Origin: Synechococcales cyanobacterium GL140_1_metabat_312
GTDB taxonomy: Bacteria > Cyanobacteriota > Cyanobacteriia > Leptolyngbyales > Leptolyngbyaceae
Assembly (NCBI GenBank): GCA_025351345.1
Contig: JANXWB010000025.1
Span: 23,070-87,069 of the forward strand
DNA: 64,000 bases
Direction: 5' to 3'
Under the pieces are notes generated by a model, which searched no databases, had not been told where the DNA came from, and saw only the letters and a program-made list of their open reading frames with translations. Position numbers and translations under genes: made by a program. The first letter of the stretch is position 1. Each line of letters starts with the position of its first letter. Positions 44,390-52,936 of the stretch are shown here, one piece after another.

Positions 44390-45118
44390 ATGTCTAGTGC
44401 AATGGGTGCAGTATTAGCTGCGATCGCGGCAGTGGTGGCGATATTTGGATATATTTTGTTGGGCAAACCTAAAGCTGAAGAGACTCGGATTGTCGCGCCA
44501 ACCGAAAAAGTAGTGGAGCCGACCGTTCCAGCGCCTCAATGGGTAGAGCCGTCCATTCCAGCACCAATGACAGATACAAGCGTTGATCCTTGGGATGATG
44601 GGACACCTGATCAGATAAGTACGGCGGCGGCTTTGACCTTAGACACCGTGGAGCAAGCTGAGGGATTACCTGATGAAGGATTCTCAGATGACATTCCTGT
44701 CAAACTCAATTTAGATGACGCGACCCAGGTGAATGAGTCGGATCAATCTTTGTTGGAGATTAGTACGGCACGCTATGGAGTTTCATTCATTCAAGAAAGC
44801 TCGATTCAATCGCAAGTGTTTGTCGCAATTCGGGATCCAAACTGTCCCGCCCCAGAGTCGCAGGAATTGAGTCAACAGATTTTGGCGTGGGGAAAATCGG
44901 GGACAGCAGAAAATTTGAAAACCGTGCTGAGTTATGCAAAACATCCAGAGGCGGTGATTCGGCGTTATGTGGCGGTAGCGATCGGTCAGATGGCGACAGA
45001 AGCGACGATCGGTTCTGACATTCAATCTGCGGCTCCGGTTTTAGAAACATTAATTCTAGATTCGGATACAAAAGTTCAGAAAATAGCGGCAAAGTCTTTG
45101 AAAGTAATTCAGGGATAA
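44390..45118 (+). CDS. Membrane-anchored protein with C-terminal HEAT-like repeats
   Basis: 242 residues. An N-terminal transmembrane helix (about 5-25, AVLAAIAAVVAIFGYILLG) is followed by a long acidic Pro/Glu/Asp-rich linker (about 30-125). The C-terminal helical region (about 150-240) has two HEAT-like helical pairs, VLSYAKHPEAVIRRYVAVAIGQM and VLETLILDSDTKVQKIAAKSLKV. HEAT-like repeats suggest protein-protein contact on the membrane surface, possibly the thylakoid. It lies just after psaB but beyond its terminator, so linkage to PSI is not implied. Confidence 0.68.
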   Translation: MSSAMGAVLAAIAAVVAIFGYILLGKPKAEETRIVAPTEKVVEPTVPAPQWVEPSIPAPMTDTSVDPWDDGTPDQISTAAALTLDTVEQAEGLPDEGFSDDIPVKLNLDDATQVNESDQSLLEISTARYGVSFIQESSIQSQVFVAIRDPNCPAPESQELSQQILAWGKSGTAENLKTVLSYAKHPEAVIRRYVAVAIGQMATEATIGSDIQSAAPVLETLILDSDTKVQKIAAKSLKVIQG

Positions 45119-45147
45119 AGGATTTATAGTTGAAGAAAGGTCAAAAT

Positions 45148-45837
45148 TTAGAATGAAACACCATCGGAAAATTTCAGCATTACCGTTCCAGGTTTTCCTG
45201 ATTTTGGAATAACAATTTCAGTGGGCCGATCGCAAATCAAACAGAGATCTTCAAAGGTAAAACTCCATTGTCCTTCTTTGGCCCAAGTTTGCAATAGTTT
45301 CCATTCAGCATCAAACGATTTACCATCAATCAATCGCCCGCGTGCAAAATCATAATAGGCGTAGACTGCCATTTCTAATTTAGGAATTGTTTCTACGCCC
45401 ATTTGTTCTGACAACTCTTCATAGAGACCATTACTAAATTCACAGAGAGGCGAGTTCATAAAGTAATCGTGTAATTCAATTCGCAACGATCGAGCAACTT
45501 CAGCTCGAAATGATTTATTGATTTTATGACGCAGTTTTCGCAAAAGATAACTGGGCGTATATAGCGTTTTTTGGCTAGCAAAGTGAGCGATCGCGGGAGG
45601 ATGAGGACTATCGAAAAAGATAATTTCAGGTTTTGGTTTATTGGCGTAGGCGTAAATAGCTTGAATCGTTTTTTCAGCACGAGGTCGATTGATTCGTTCA
45701 GTCGATTTCGCAATCTTTTGCCATTTCGATCGATATTTCGCCAGTTGCATTTTATCTTCTGGCGTGAGAACCAAAAGCTTTCCTTTTTTCGGCTTTTCTC
45801 CAATCATCTTTAGATCTATCATACGATCGCAACCCAT
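45148..45837 (-). CDS. DUF6745-like protein, unknown function
   Basis: 229 residues, soluble. It begins a recognisable domain at LTPEDKMQLAKYRSKWQKIAKSTERINRPRAEKTI (about 24-60), continues with PEIIFFDSPHPPA, and ends with QWSFTFEDLCLICDRPTEI and a final FSDG. These blocks match what I know of the DUF6745 family, in which the middle part varies. No catalytic residue is established. A His/Cys pair at the end (CLICDRP) is conserved in this type. Confidence 0.6.
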   Translation of the reverse strand: MGCDRMIDLKMIGEKPKKGKLLVLTPEDKMQLAKYRSKWQKIAKSTERINRPRAEKTIQAIYAYANKPKPEIIFFDSPHPPAIAHFASQKTLYTPSYLLRKLRHKINKSFRAEVARSLRIELHDYFMNSPLCEFSNGLYEELSEQMGVETIPKLEMAVYAYYDFARGRLIDGKSFDAEWKLLQTWAKEGQWSFTFEDLCLICDRPTEIVIPKSGKPGTVMLKFSDGVSF

Positions 45838-46041
45838 GTGGTCTAGTTTGAATTTTACCGTACTGGTGCAATTTAAATTTAGGATTTGACGGATTGTGCA
45901 TCTATTGTGAAGCCTGAGGCTACGATGGCACGTTAGAAGGACGATCGATTAGGCTGAGGGCTTTCTCCTGACGCGTTGGGAGTATTTGAACGATCGTATT
46001 GAATTGCTTCCAATCACGTCAGATATTAGTGAATTGAGAAT

Positions 46042-47274
46042 TTAATATTTGTTGTTTACAATTCCTATGCGATCGCGTGCAGGTGGTGTAATCCCAAGAT
46101 TTAGCAATTGGGTTTCAATGTCCCGGAGCAATGCAAAATCGGCTTCAGGTAATGCTTGCGCGGGAAATGCTGAATGATGTTCTAAAAACGAGAAGGCTTG
46201 CCGAAATTCCACGGGTCCAGCAACGATCGGAGCCTCTAAATGACACCCAATAATCCGGATAAACGACCATTTCATCACCCGATCGGCCCAATCCAAAACT
46301 TGCTGCGGATCGCGATTTAGAATTAATTGCTGCAAAATAGGAGCCACAAACAATCGTCCACCTGAAGAAAGCGATTCAAATGAATCTTCCCAGCCCGCTT
46401 TCCAACGAAAAGGATAAAGTCCAAAATAAGCACGCGAAGCCAAATTTCCGGCCTGTTTTGCATCCTTCCAGGCTGGGCCTAAATCTGAAATATCCAATGC
46501 ACTAGGTCTAAAATAAAAGGAGAATAATGAGATCCGTTTCCAACCTTTCAATCGCATTTCAGGGGTGTCCTCAATCACATCAGCAGCATGATCTTTAGCA
46601 TGATAAAGCAGTGCCGTGGGGTCGAGTTGAATGACAGCGGGCGGAGTTTCGGGGACTGATAAAATTGAATCGGTGACGAGTAAGGTTCGCGATCGGGTAT
46701 GAAAGAATACCACTTCTTCAAATGGTCCAATACCTAGATTAATCGGACCTAAAATTGCATAGTCAAATTCATCAGCAAAGGGGGTGTCTTGGCTTGACTG
46801 CGGCAAGGTTTGCGTACGTCCGATCGGCAGCCCTAGCCACGACAAGGGCAATCGGATTGGATAGCTCCACTGACTCGGAGAAACATACACCTGAGCATTA
46901 CGAAATTTTCGAGCAAATGGTCCGACAAATACTTTATGTTCTAATCCAGAAACAGTTGGGAGAATGATATATTTCACATCTCCATACTGCTTCACCAAGT
47001 CGTTCATAAATTCAATACATTCTTTAGTTGGTGCGATCGGGGCGTACACCAACAATCCGCCCGCATTCAGCCGCACCACGGTCATGCGAATGGGAGTTAC
47101 GACATAGAGAATGCCCTGCAATTGTTCTAAAACCCAAATGTCACCGGGAACAACTTCCCGACACAAGGTTTGACGCTGACTAAAAGGATAAATAGGCAGC
47201 ATCCACCAAAAATTCCAAGTCCAATCCGATCGGGGGCATTTTTTATCTTGCATCACGACACTCACCTTAGCCAT
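46042..47274 (-). CDS. DUF4336 domain protein
   Basis: 410 residues of the DUF4336 family, which has a metallo-beta-lactamase-like fold. The family pattern is visible: DIWVLEQLQGILYVVTPIRMTVVRL, GGLLVYAPIAPTKECIEFMNDL, KYIILPTVSGLEHKVFVGPFARKF, and VVFFHTRSRTLLVTDSIL. The usual lactamase HxHxDH metal motif is not present, so hydrolase activity is doubtful. Common in cyanobacteria and plant plastids; role unknown. The start at 47274 is the first ATG; M8 is an alternative. Confidence 0.8.
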   Translation of the reverse strand: MAKVSVVMQDKKCPRSDWTWNFWWMLPIYPFSQRQTLCREVVPGDIWVLEQLQGILYVVTPIRMTVVRLNAGGLLVYAPIAPTKECIEFMNDLVKQYGDVKYIILPTVSGLEHKVFVGPFARKFRNAQVYVSPSQWSYPIRLPLSWLGLPIGRTQTLPQSSQDTPFADEFDYAILGPINLGIGPFEEVVFFHTRSRTLLVTDSILSVPETPPAVIQLDPTALLYHAKDHAADVIEDTPEMRLKGWKRISLFSFYFRPSALDISDLGPAWKDAKQAGNLASRAYFGLYPFRWKAGWEDSFESLSSGGRLFVAPILQQLILNRDPQQVLDWADRVMKWSFIRIIGCHLEAPIVAGPVEFRQAFSFLEHHSAFPAQALPEADFALLRDIETQLLNLGITPPARDRIGIVNNKY

Positions 47275-47678
47275 TCACCTACTCAATAGTGTCGCATTAG
47301 TTGTATCGCGTTAGTAGCATTGTAGATTTAGAGTAGTGTTTTTATAGGATTTGGTCTTTAAGTTTCTGTAGCCTAGGATTTAGAGCTTTTCAATTCTCGT
47401 TCCAAGAGGCTCCGCTAAAGGAGTTGATAGTAAGGGAAAATCGGGATAACATGACTAGAGGTACGATAAGTGAGAGAGTTACTTGATAGACTGAAATGGA
47501 AAAGTCTTGTCTAATAATAGTGATACCTCTACATCTTTACGCTGCAAGAGAAGTTAAAGAAATTACATTTGAAGAGTGGAAACAGAATACGATCAGAAAC
47601 AAGATATAAGAAACTTGGGTGTACGAGATTAACCCCACAATTTCAGTAGAAACTTGAAACTTTGCGCGTAGAACTGAT
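47275..47678. other. Region between the DUF4336 gene and the HEPN/MNT module
   Basis: 404 bp. The only notable content is the small open frame at 47496-47609. No clear promoter, terminator or repeat is seen. Confidence 0.3.
47496..47609 (+). CDS. Possible 37-residue ORF ahead of the HEPN/MNT pair
   Basis: ATG at 47496 to TAA at 47607. The product starts MEKSCLIIVIPLHLYAAREV and has an amphipathic, charged second half (EITFEEWKQ). Codon composition looks protein-like, but the ribosome site is poor and no family is recognised. It ends 69 nt before the nucleotidyltransferase gene on the same strand. It could be a leader peptide, a third module component or a remnant. Confidence 0.25.
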   Translation: MEKSCLIIVIPLHLYAAREVKEITFEEWKQNTIRNKI

Positions 47679-48011
47679 ATGACAACTACAACGATCGAAC
47701 TACCGATGGAAAAAATTGCTGAATTTTGTCACAAATGGCAGGTAACAGAATTTGCCCTATTTGGCTCTGTCCTGCGTGATGACTTCCGCCCCGACAGCGA
47801 TATTGACGTGATGGTTCAATTTCACCCAAACGCCCATCCAACCTTCAGCAGCTTGGATCATATGGAAGCAGAACTCAAAACTGTTTTCCATCGAGATATT
47901 GATGTGATTACCCGTCAGGGCATTGAAACCAGCCGTAACTACTTACGCCGTCACGAAATCTTTTCCTCCGCCCAGGCAATTTATGCAACGGGATCTACAA
48001 TTCCTGCTTGA
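47679..48011 (+). CDS. mntA: MNT-domain nucleotidyltransferase antitoxin
   Basis: Minimal nucleotidyltransferase of 110 residues. The polymerase-beta motif GSX10DXD is exact: Gly29-Ser30, then Asp41 and Asp43 (SDIDV). In HEPN/MNT modules the MNT protein neutralises the HEPN RNase, in studied cases by adenylylating its tyrosine. The 3' end overlaps the HEPN gene by 29 nt, typical of toxin-antitoxin operons. Confidence 0.9.
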   Translation: MTTTTIELPMEKIAEFCHKWQVTEFALFGSVLRDDFRPDSDIDVMVQFHPNAHPTFSSLDHMEAELKTVFHRDIDVITRQGIETSRNYLRRHEIFSSAQAIYATGSTIPA

Positions 48012-48321
48012 TATGCTGCAATCCGCAGAACTGTTCAGGACGTGCACGGTTCAATGCTCAAAAGATGAGTTTATTAACAATGTGCAGCTTCAAGATTCAG
48101 TAATTCAGCGGCTCTTGGTCATTGCCGAAGCTGCACGAAGGGTTTCAGAAGTCACTCGGAAGACATTACCAAGCATTTCATGGCAAGAAATCAATGGAAT
48201 GCGAAATCGATTAGTACATGAATATGATGATATCAATCTCAATATTGTTTGGGATGTAGTTCAATTTGAAATACGGCCTTTAATTGAGAAATTGAAACGT
48301 CAGATTCCACCTGAACAATGA
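47983..48321 (+). CDS. hepT: HepT-like HEPN-domain toxin (RNase)
   Basis: HEPN ribonuclease of 112 residues from the ATG at 47983. The catalytic RX4HXY motif is complete: Arg74, His79, Tyr81 in RNRLVHEY. The N-terminus MQRDLQFLLDMLQSAE and QRLLVIAEAARRVSE are typical of DUF86/HepT proteins. Its start lies within the MNT gene. The motif residues needed both for RNA cleavage and for neutralisation by the MNT partner are present, so the module looks functional. Confidence 0.9.
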   Translation: MQRDLQFLLDMLQSAELFRTCTVQCSKDEFINNVQLQDSVIQRLLVIAEAARRVSEVTRKTLPSISWQEINGMRNRLVHEYDDINLNIVWDVVQFEIRPLIEKLKRQIPPEQ

Positions 48322-48370
48322 GAACGATTAAGTCACCGTGGCGATTCTCCCGATCGCACGAGTAATTTTA

Positions 48371-49390
48371 TTAAGGAGTCTGAGGTTGAGCTACCGCAGG
48401 CTTATCAGAATCCGCTTGAGGAGTCTCAGTTTGAGGAGCTTCAGCAGCCCGCAGTTGGCTTTGACTAAAGGTTTGCAATGCAGTACTCCAGACCAAATAT
48501 CCTGTCGGATTCAAATGCAATCCGTCGGTAGTCAAATCCGATCGCAACATTCCTTCATTATCAGAAAACAAAGGACTTAAATTCAAAAATAGAGCCTGTT
48601 CTTCTTTAGCAATCGTGGCTAGTTTTTGATTCAATTTAAAAATATGTTCATTCGACACCGCCAACAACCGATCGCGTTCTTCGACCGTCATAGACTCACC
48701 GCCATGGGGCAAAATCGATTGGATAACAACTTCACTGTCAGAATGTTTTTGCTTCAAAGTGTGAACTATAGTGCGATAGTTCGTCAGCAAATCTTCATCC
48801 GAAACACCCGACTTCAAATCATTAATTCCAGCCATCACCAAGATAGTCTGAGGCTTAGTCTCATCTAAAAAATTTAGACGTTTCAACATCGCAGCCGTTG
48901 TTTCACCCGACATCCCTTGATTGAGCCAGCTCCGATCGCTTGGTAATTGCTCCGGTGGAAACCACAAACTTAACGAGTCACCCAACAACACCGTCAGCCG
49001 TTCAGGACTTTTTAACGACACTGCGATCGCTTCCTGTTTCAACACATCCAGCCATTGGTCATAAGTCAACACCGTGCGAGCAGTTTCTGGCACAGCTACC
49101 GGAACGATCGGAGCTACAGGCTCAACGGGTGGGATAGCATTGGGCCAAACTTTGGCAATCAAGGGCGAAATGCGGGGATTATTAATCAGTCGCTTCGTCA
49201 GCTCGGGATGGGTCGCCAAAATCGAAACACCCAATAACAACATGCCATTCCCAGCAATCAACAATGACGCCCACACAGGCAGACGCTTACGGCTTTTCAC
49301 GACAGGTACACTATTCATAGGATTATTAGCAGTTGCCTTGTCCGAAAAGATAGACTTTTTGCCGGGTTTTAGGTTTAGTTGCTGAGTCAT
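48371..49390 (-). CDS. SGNH/GDSL hydrolase, membrane-anchored
   Basis: 339 residues. One N-terminal transmembrane segment (about 39-60, WASLLIAGNGMLLLGVSILA) leads to a periplasmic SGNH domain. Block I is VLLGDSLSLW (nucleophile Ser), block II GMSGETT (Gly), block III MAGINDL (Asn), and block V DGLHLNPTGY (Asp and His), so the catalytic set is complete. Likely an esterase or O-acetyl-esterase of cell-wall or exopolysaccharide sugars; substrate not known. The Gln/Pro/Ala-rich C-terminal 25 residues are disordered. Confidence 0.87.
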   Translation of the reverse strand: MTQQLNLKPGKKSIFSDKATANNPMNSVPVVKSRKRLPVWASLLIAGNGMLLLGVSILATHPELTKRLINNPRISPLIAKVWPNAIPPVEPVAPIVPVAVPETARTVLTYDQWLDVLKQEAIAVSLKSPERLTVLLGDSLSLWFPPEQLPSDRSWLNQGMSGETTAAMLKRLNFLDETKPQTILVMAGINDLKSGVSDEDLLTNYRTIVHTLKQKHSDSEVVIQSILPHGGESMTVEERDRLLAVSNEHIFKLNQKLATIAKEEQALFLNLSPLFSDNEGMLRSDLTTDGLHLNPTGYLVWSTALQTFSQSQLRAAEAPQTETPQADSDKPAVAQPQTP

Positions 49391-49576
49391 CGCGAGCTGT
49401 TTATAAATTCACCCTCAATTTAGCAGACGATCGCAGATTTAGGGTGGGCAGCCTAAAAATTTCTATAGATTGCGCTGTAGGTAGTGGTTAGGCTAGCGGT
49501 TGATCTAATGGATCCGAGACGATCGACAAATAAAATTATGGGAAATCATAAACATTACATTAAGATAAATAATGAA

Positions 49577-49598
49577 TTGTTAAGTCTGTTGTTAAGTC
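49577..49598 (+). promoter_or_regulatory. Tandem TTGTTAAGTC repeat before the Rieske oxygenase gene
   Basis: TTGTTAAGTC occurs at 49577-49586 and 49589-49598, a 12-nt period, ending 33 nt before the ATG. Spaced direct repeats near one helical turn are typical of response-regulator sites, but the factor is unknown. Confidence 0.45.
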
Positions 49599-49630
49599 AG
49601 TATTCTTAGGCTGTCTAGCTGGAGTGGGTC

Positions 49631-50998
49631 ATGGTGTTAGCGCAAGAATCAAAGCCACAAGATAGTGGTCTGCAAGATGTGGGTTTATTAGGCGGAACTG
49701 ATCCATCTCGTTTTGATGCGAAAGAGGCTTGGTACCCGGTCTTTTTTCTGCGGGACTTAGAGCGCACGACCCCGAATGCTTTTACATTGCTTGGAATTGA
49801 CTTAGTGATTTGGTGGGATCAGGCTACCGACCGTTGGCAGGCCATGCGAGATCAATGTCCCCATCGCTTAGTGCCATTGTCTGAAGGGCGGATTGCAGAA
49901 GATGGATTGTTGGAATGTCCCTATCATGGCTGGGCGTTTACCGGAGACGGCAAGTGCGATCGGATTCCGCAACAAAACGAGGGCGATCAGGCTAATCAGG
50001 CAGCGCGGGCTTGCATTCCAGTGTTCGCGACGGCAGAATCTCAAGGCTTATTGTTTGTCTATGGCGGGGATGCGGCTATTGCGTCTCAAGTTCCGATTCC
50101 AACGATCGCGCCTTATGACAGCACCGATCCGGCTTGGATTTGCATGACCATTTCGCGGGATTTACCCTACGATGCCGTGACCTTAATGGAGAATGTACTG
50201 GATGCGAGTCATTTACCCTTTACCCATCACAAATCTGTAGGAAATCGCGTCAATGCGGCTCCCATGGATTTAGAGCTTGTCAATGTGGGACGAAATGGAT
50301 TTGTGGGACATTGGGCGGAAGGTCCACGCAAAGGGAAACTCGGGGCGCAGGATACTACTTTTGTTGCGCCAAATTTGATGTGGCATGATTTGACCTCAAA
50401 GACGTTTGGTCGGACGATTACAGCAGTCTATGCAACACCGACCCGTAAGGGTGAATGTCGATTGTTTGCAATGTTTCCATTTCAGTTTTCCTCGCCAATT
50501 CCACAGTTTTTTATTAAATGGACCCCGAATTGGTATTCCCATATTAATCAAAATTCAATTTTAGAAGATGACCAAATCTTTTTACACTGGCAAGAACGAG
50601 CATTGAATCAAGCTGGCGGTAGCGATCGGTTTTCCCAGGCATTCTATTTACCGACAAAGGCCGATCGATTTGTGTTTGAATTTCGACAATGGTTTTCGAC
50701 GTTTGGTGCAGATCCATTTCCAAATCAACCGTTGCCAATTCGTCAATCCCGAGAGGCATTACTTGATCGATACCATTCCCATACTAAGCATTGCAAAAGT
50801 TGTCGAACTGCATTAAAAAATATCGTGATTTTGCAGCGCGTGATGGCAGCCTTAGGCGCGATCGCATTAGTATCGGCGACGGTGATTCCGACCATGGGGA
50901 TTGCGGCATTGGCGATCGGTTTGGTTTGGTACAAACTGAATGATTTTAAAGAAGGCTACTATCGAGGTCCAGCGATTCCAGCACGTAATCGAAATTAA
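49631..50998 (+). CDS. Rieske oxygenase of the PaO/TIC55/PTC52 type
   Basis: Rieske non-haem iron oxygenase of 455 residues. The 2Fe-2S ligands are Cys76, His78, Cys96 and His99 (CPH-X17-CPYHGW). The mononuclear iron site is in ENVLDASHLPFTHH. A C-terminal CxxC (HCKSCRTAL) and hydrophobic membrane segments (about 398-440) are the hallmarks of the chloroplast PaO/TIC55/PTC52 group. Plant relatives open the pheophorbide ring or hydroxylate chlorophyll catabolites; cyanobacterial substrates are mostly uncertain. It is monocistronic with a divergent GDSL hydrolase. Confidence 0.88.
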   Translation: MVLAQESKPQDSGLQDVGLLGGTDPSRFDAKEAWYPVFFLRDLERTTPNAFTLLGIDLVIWWDQATDRWQAMRDQCPHRLVPLSEGRIAEDGLLECPYHGWAFTGDGKCDRIPQQNEGDQANQAARACIPVFATAESQGLLFVYGGDAAIASQVPIPTIAPYDSTDPAWICMTISRDLPYDAVTLMENVLDASHLPFTHHKSVGNRVNAAPMDLELVNVGRNGFVGHWAEGPRKGKLGAQDTTFVAPNLMWHDLTSKTFGRTITAVYATPTRKGECRLFAMFPFQFSSPIPQFFIKWTPNWYSHINQNSILEDDQIFLHWQERALNQAGGSDRFSQAFYLPTKADRFVFEFRQWFSTFGADPFPNQPLPIRQSREALLDRYHSHTKHCKSCRTALKNIVILQRVMAALGAIALVSATVIPTMGIAALAIGLVWYKLNDFKEGYYRGPAIPARNRN

Positions 50999-51115
50999 AA
51001 CCTTAGGAACTAGTGAATAAGTGTTGAGCTAACTGGGATCCACTCGGTGAGACCTCAGCGATCGCGAAGTCTGAGATACTTGGAAGTATAGAAATATACT
51101 AAACAAAATTGTCCC

Positions 51116-52531
51116 ATGGCTTCCTCTTTCAAGCTTCGATCGTTTTTACTGTTTGTCATCGCCCTTGTTCCGATCGGTATCGCCCTACAGCGCTGTAGTC
51201 CATCCAAGGATTCTAATAAATCCATATCCCAAATTAACTTAGAGGGCTATCGAATTAGTGAAGGAGATGTGGCTTTGTTTCCTGGGGACGGAACATTTGC
51301 AAAAGTTCAAGGCATGGAAGCCTACGGTAAAGGGGATTTTGTGATCGCCGAAACCCTATTTGAACAATCGCTTCAACAACGTCCCAACGATCCTGAAGCC
51401 CTAATTTATAAAAATAATGCGAAAAATCAGATCAAAAATGATACTAATGGCAAAAATAAGTCGCCATCTCTCAAACTAGCCGTTAGCATTCCCGGAGAAA
51501 CCGCTGATGGCAATGGTTCTCGGGAAATTCTGAGAGGAGTAGCTCAAGCTCAAGATGAGATTAATCGGGCCGGGGGCATCAATAACCGATCGTTGAGCAT
51601 CGTGATTGGCACCGATAACAATGACATCAAAATTGCTCCGAAAGTCGCTGCCTCGTTTGTGTCTCAAAGCGAAATCTTAGGCGTTATTGGACATGTAGCC
51701 AGCAGCAGTACCTTGGCAACCGTCGAGACCTACACAGAAGGTAAATTAGTGGCAATTTCGCCCATCAGTTCGGCGGTTCAACTTTCAAATAAAAGTCCCT
51801 ATATTTTCCGCACAGTTCCCAGTGATTCCATGGCGGCCCGATCGCTTGTGGATTACACCGTGAACACCCTTAAGCGTAAAAAAGCCGTTGCTTATTTCAA
51901 CTCTAAAAGCGACTACAGTAAGTCTCTCAAAGGCGAATTTAGTACTGCAATCTTGAGTGAAGGGGGAGAAGTGATCGCAGAATATGATCTGTCAGCCAAT
52001 AACTTCGATGCCCAAGAAAGTTTGACCGCTGCAAAACGGCAAGGCGCGGACGTGATCATGCTCGCCAGTGATACCGATCGTCTCGATCGGGCTTTACAGG
52101 TTGTACGGCTGAATGAAGCCCAGTTGCCAGTTTTGGGCGGAGACGATGTGTACTCTCCCAGAACCCTCGAAATTACCCGAGCTACGGGACAAAATATGGT
52201 GGTTGCGGTGCCTTGGCATATTCTGAGTACCACCTCTAAAATGTTTGCCGCCCGATCGCGTAAACTCTGGGGCGGCGATGTGAACTGGCGTACTGTTACG
52301 GCTTACGACGCTACTCAGGCACTGATTGCAGCCCTCCAAAGAAATGACATCACTCGTACAGGAATCAAGAACGCGTTAACGGCACCGGGATTTTCTGCTG
52401 CGGGTGCATCTAGTCCTGTGAGCTTTCTGGCGTCGGGCGATCGGACGGCTATCATTCAACTGGTTAAAATTGTGAAAGGCAGCCGATCGAACTATGGCTA
52501 CGATTTTATGCCGATCGAGTTAACCCCATAG
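51116..52531 (+). CDS. Type-1 periplasmic binding protein (LivJ-like) with N-terminal TPR
   Basis: 471 residues. An N-terminal hydrophobic segment (about 8-25) precedes Cys28, but the residue before it is Arg (LQRC), so it is a poor lipobox and more likely a membrane anchor. Residues about 68-103 form a TPR-like helix pair (EAYGKGDFVIAETLFEQSLQQRPNDPEAL). The branched-chain amino-acid receptor fold begins near 120 (LAVSIPGETADGNG, GVAQAQDEINRAGG, GVIGHVASSSTLATVETY). No ABC permease or ATPase is adjacent, so it either joins a distant transporter or acts as a sensor. Confidence 0.83.
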   Translation: MASSFKLRSFLLFVIALVPIGIALQRCSPSKDSNKSISQINLEGYRISEGDVALFPGDGTFAKVQGMEAYGKGDFVIAETLFEQSLQQRPNDPEALIYKNNAKNQIKNDTNGKNKSPSLKLAVSIPGETADGNGSREILRGVAQAQDEINRAGGINNRSLSIVIGTDNNDIKIAPKVAASFVSQSEILGVIGHVASSSTLATVETYTEGKLVAISPISSAVQLSNKSPYIFRTVPSDSMAARSLVDYTVNTLKRKKAVAYFNSKSDYSKSLKGEFSTAILSEGGEVIAEYDLSANNFDAQESLTAAKRQGADVIMLASDTDRLDRALQVVRLNEAQLPVLGGDDVYSPRTLEITRATGQNMVVAVPWHILSTTSKMFAARSRKLWGGDVNWRTVTAYDATQALIAALQRNDITRTGIKNALTAPGFSAAGASSPVSFLASGDRTAIIQLVKIVKGSRSNYGYDFMPIELTP

Positions 52532-52569
52532 CCCTCAACTACTGAGCTGAAGGATCTCAACCCTGCTCA

Positions 52570-52905
52570 CTAATCCTCGTCCCATTCTTCCCAATCCTCA
52601 TCTTCATCCCAATTTACTTCCTGACGGTTTTCATAATATTGGGCGAGATCGGCTTGACTAATGGGATTTTCTGTTGGATTTGAGAAAAATTCTTTGACCC
52701 GAATGTAGCGGCGTAAGCCATCAGCGCCTGCATCTTCTTGGGTTGCTTCTTGAAAATCTTGGGGGAAAGTTTGAGTGATTTTTAGCCAAGCATCAATTAA
52801 AATTTTGGCAATTTCATCCGTTGGTGCGGTGTCGTAGAGATTTTCTAAGGTTTCGAGAACATCAATAGTCTGGAGAAGTTCGGGCGTAATATCGGAATCA
52901 ATCAT
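52570..52905 (-). CDS. Small acidic conserved protein
   Basis: 111 residues from the ATG at 52905, which has GGAG 10 nt upstream; an ATG seven codons earlier lacks such a site. Helical, with RRYIRVKEFFSNPTENPISQADLAQYYENR in the middle and an extremely acidic C-terminal tail (DEDEDWEEWDED). No family recognised. It follows the 385-residue gene closely on the same strand and probably shares its transcript. Confidence 0.62.
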   Translation of the reverse strand: MIDSDITPELLQTIDVLETLENLYDTAPTDEIAKILIDAWLKITQTFPQDFQEATQEDAGADGLRRYIRVKEFFSNPTENPISQADLAQYYENRQEVNWDEDEDWEEWDED

Positions 52906-52936
52906 ACTCAAACTTCTCCAAATCATCTTTAAACCA

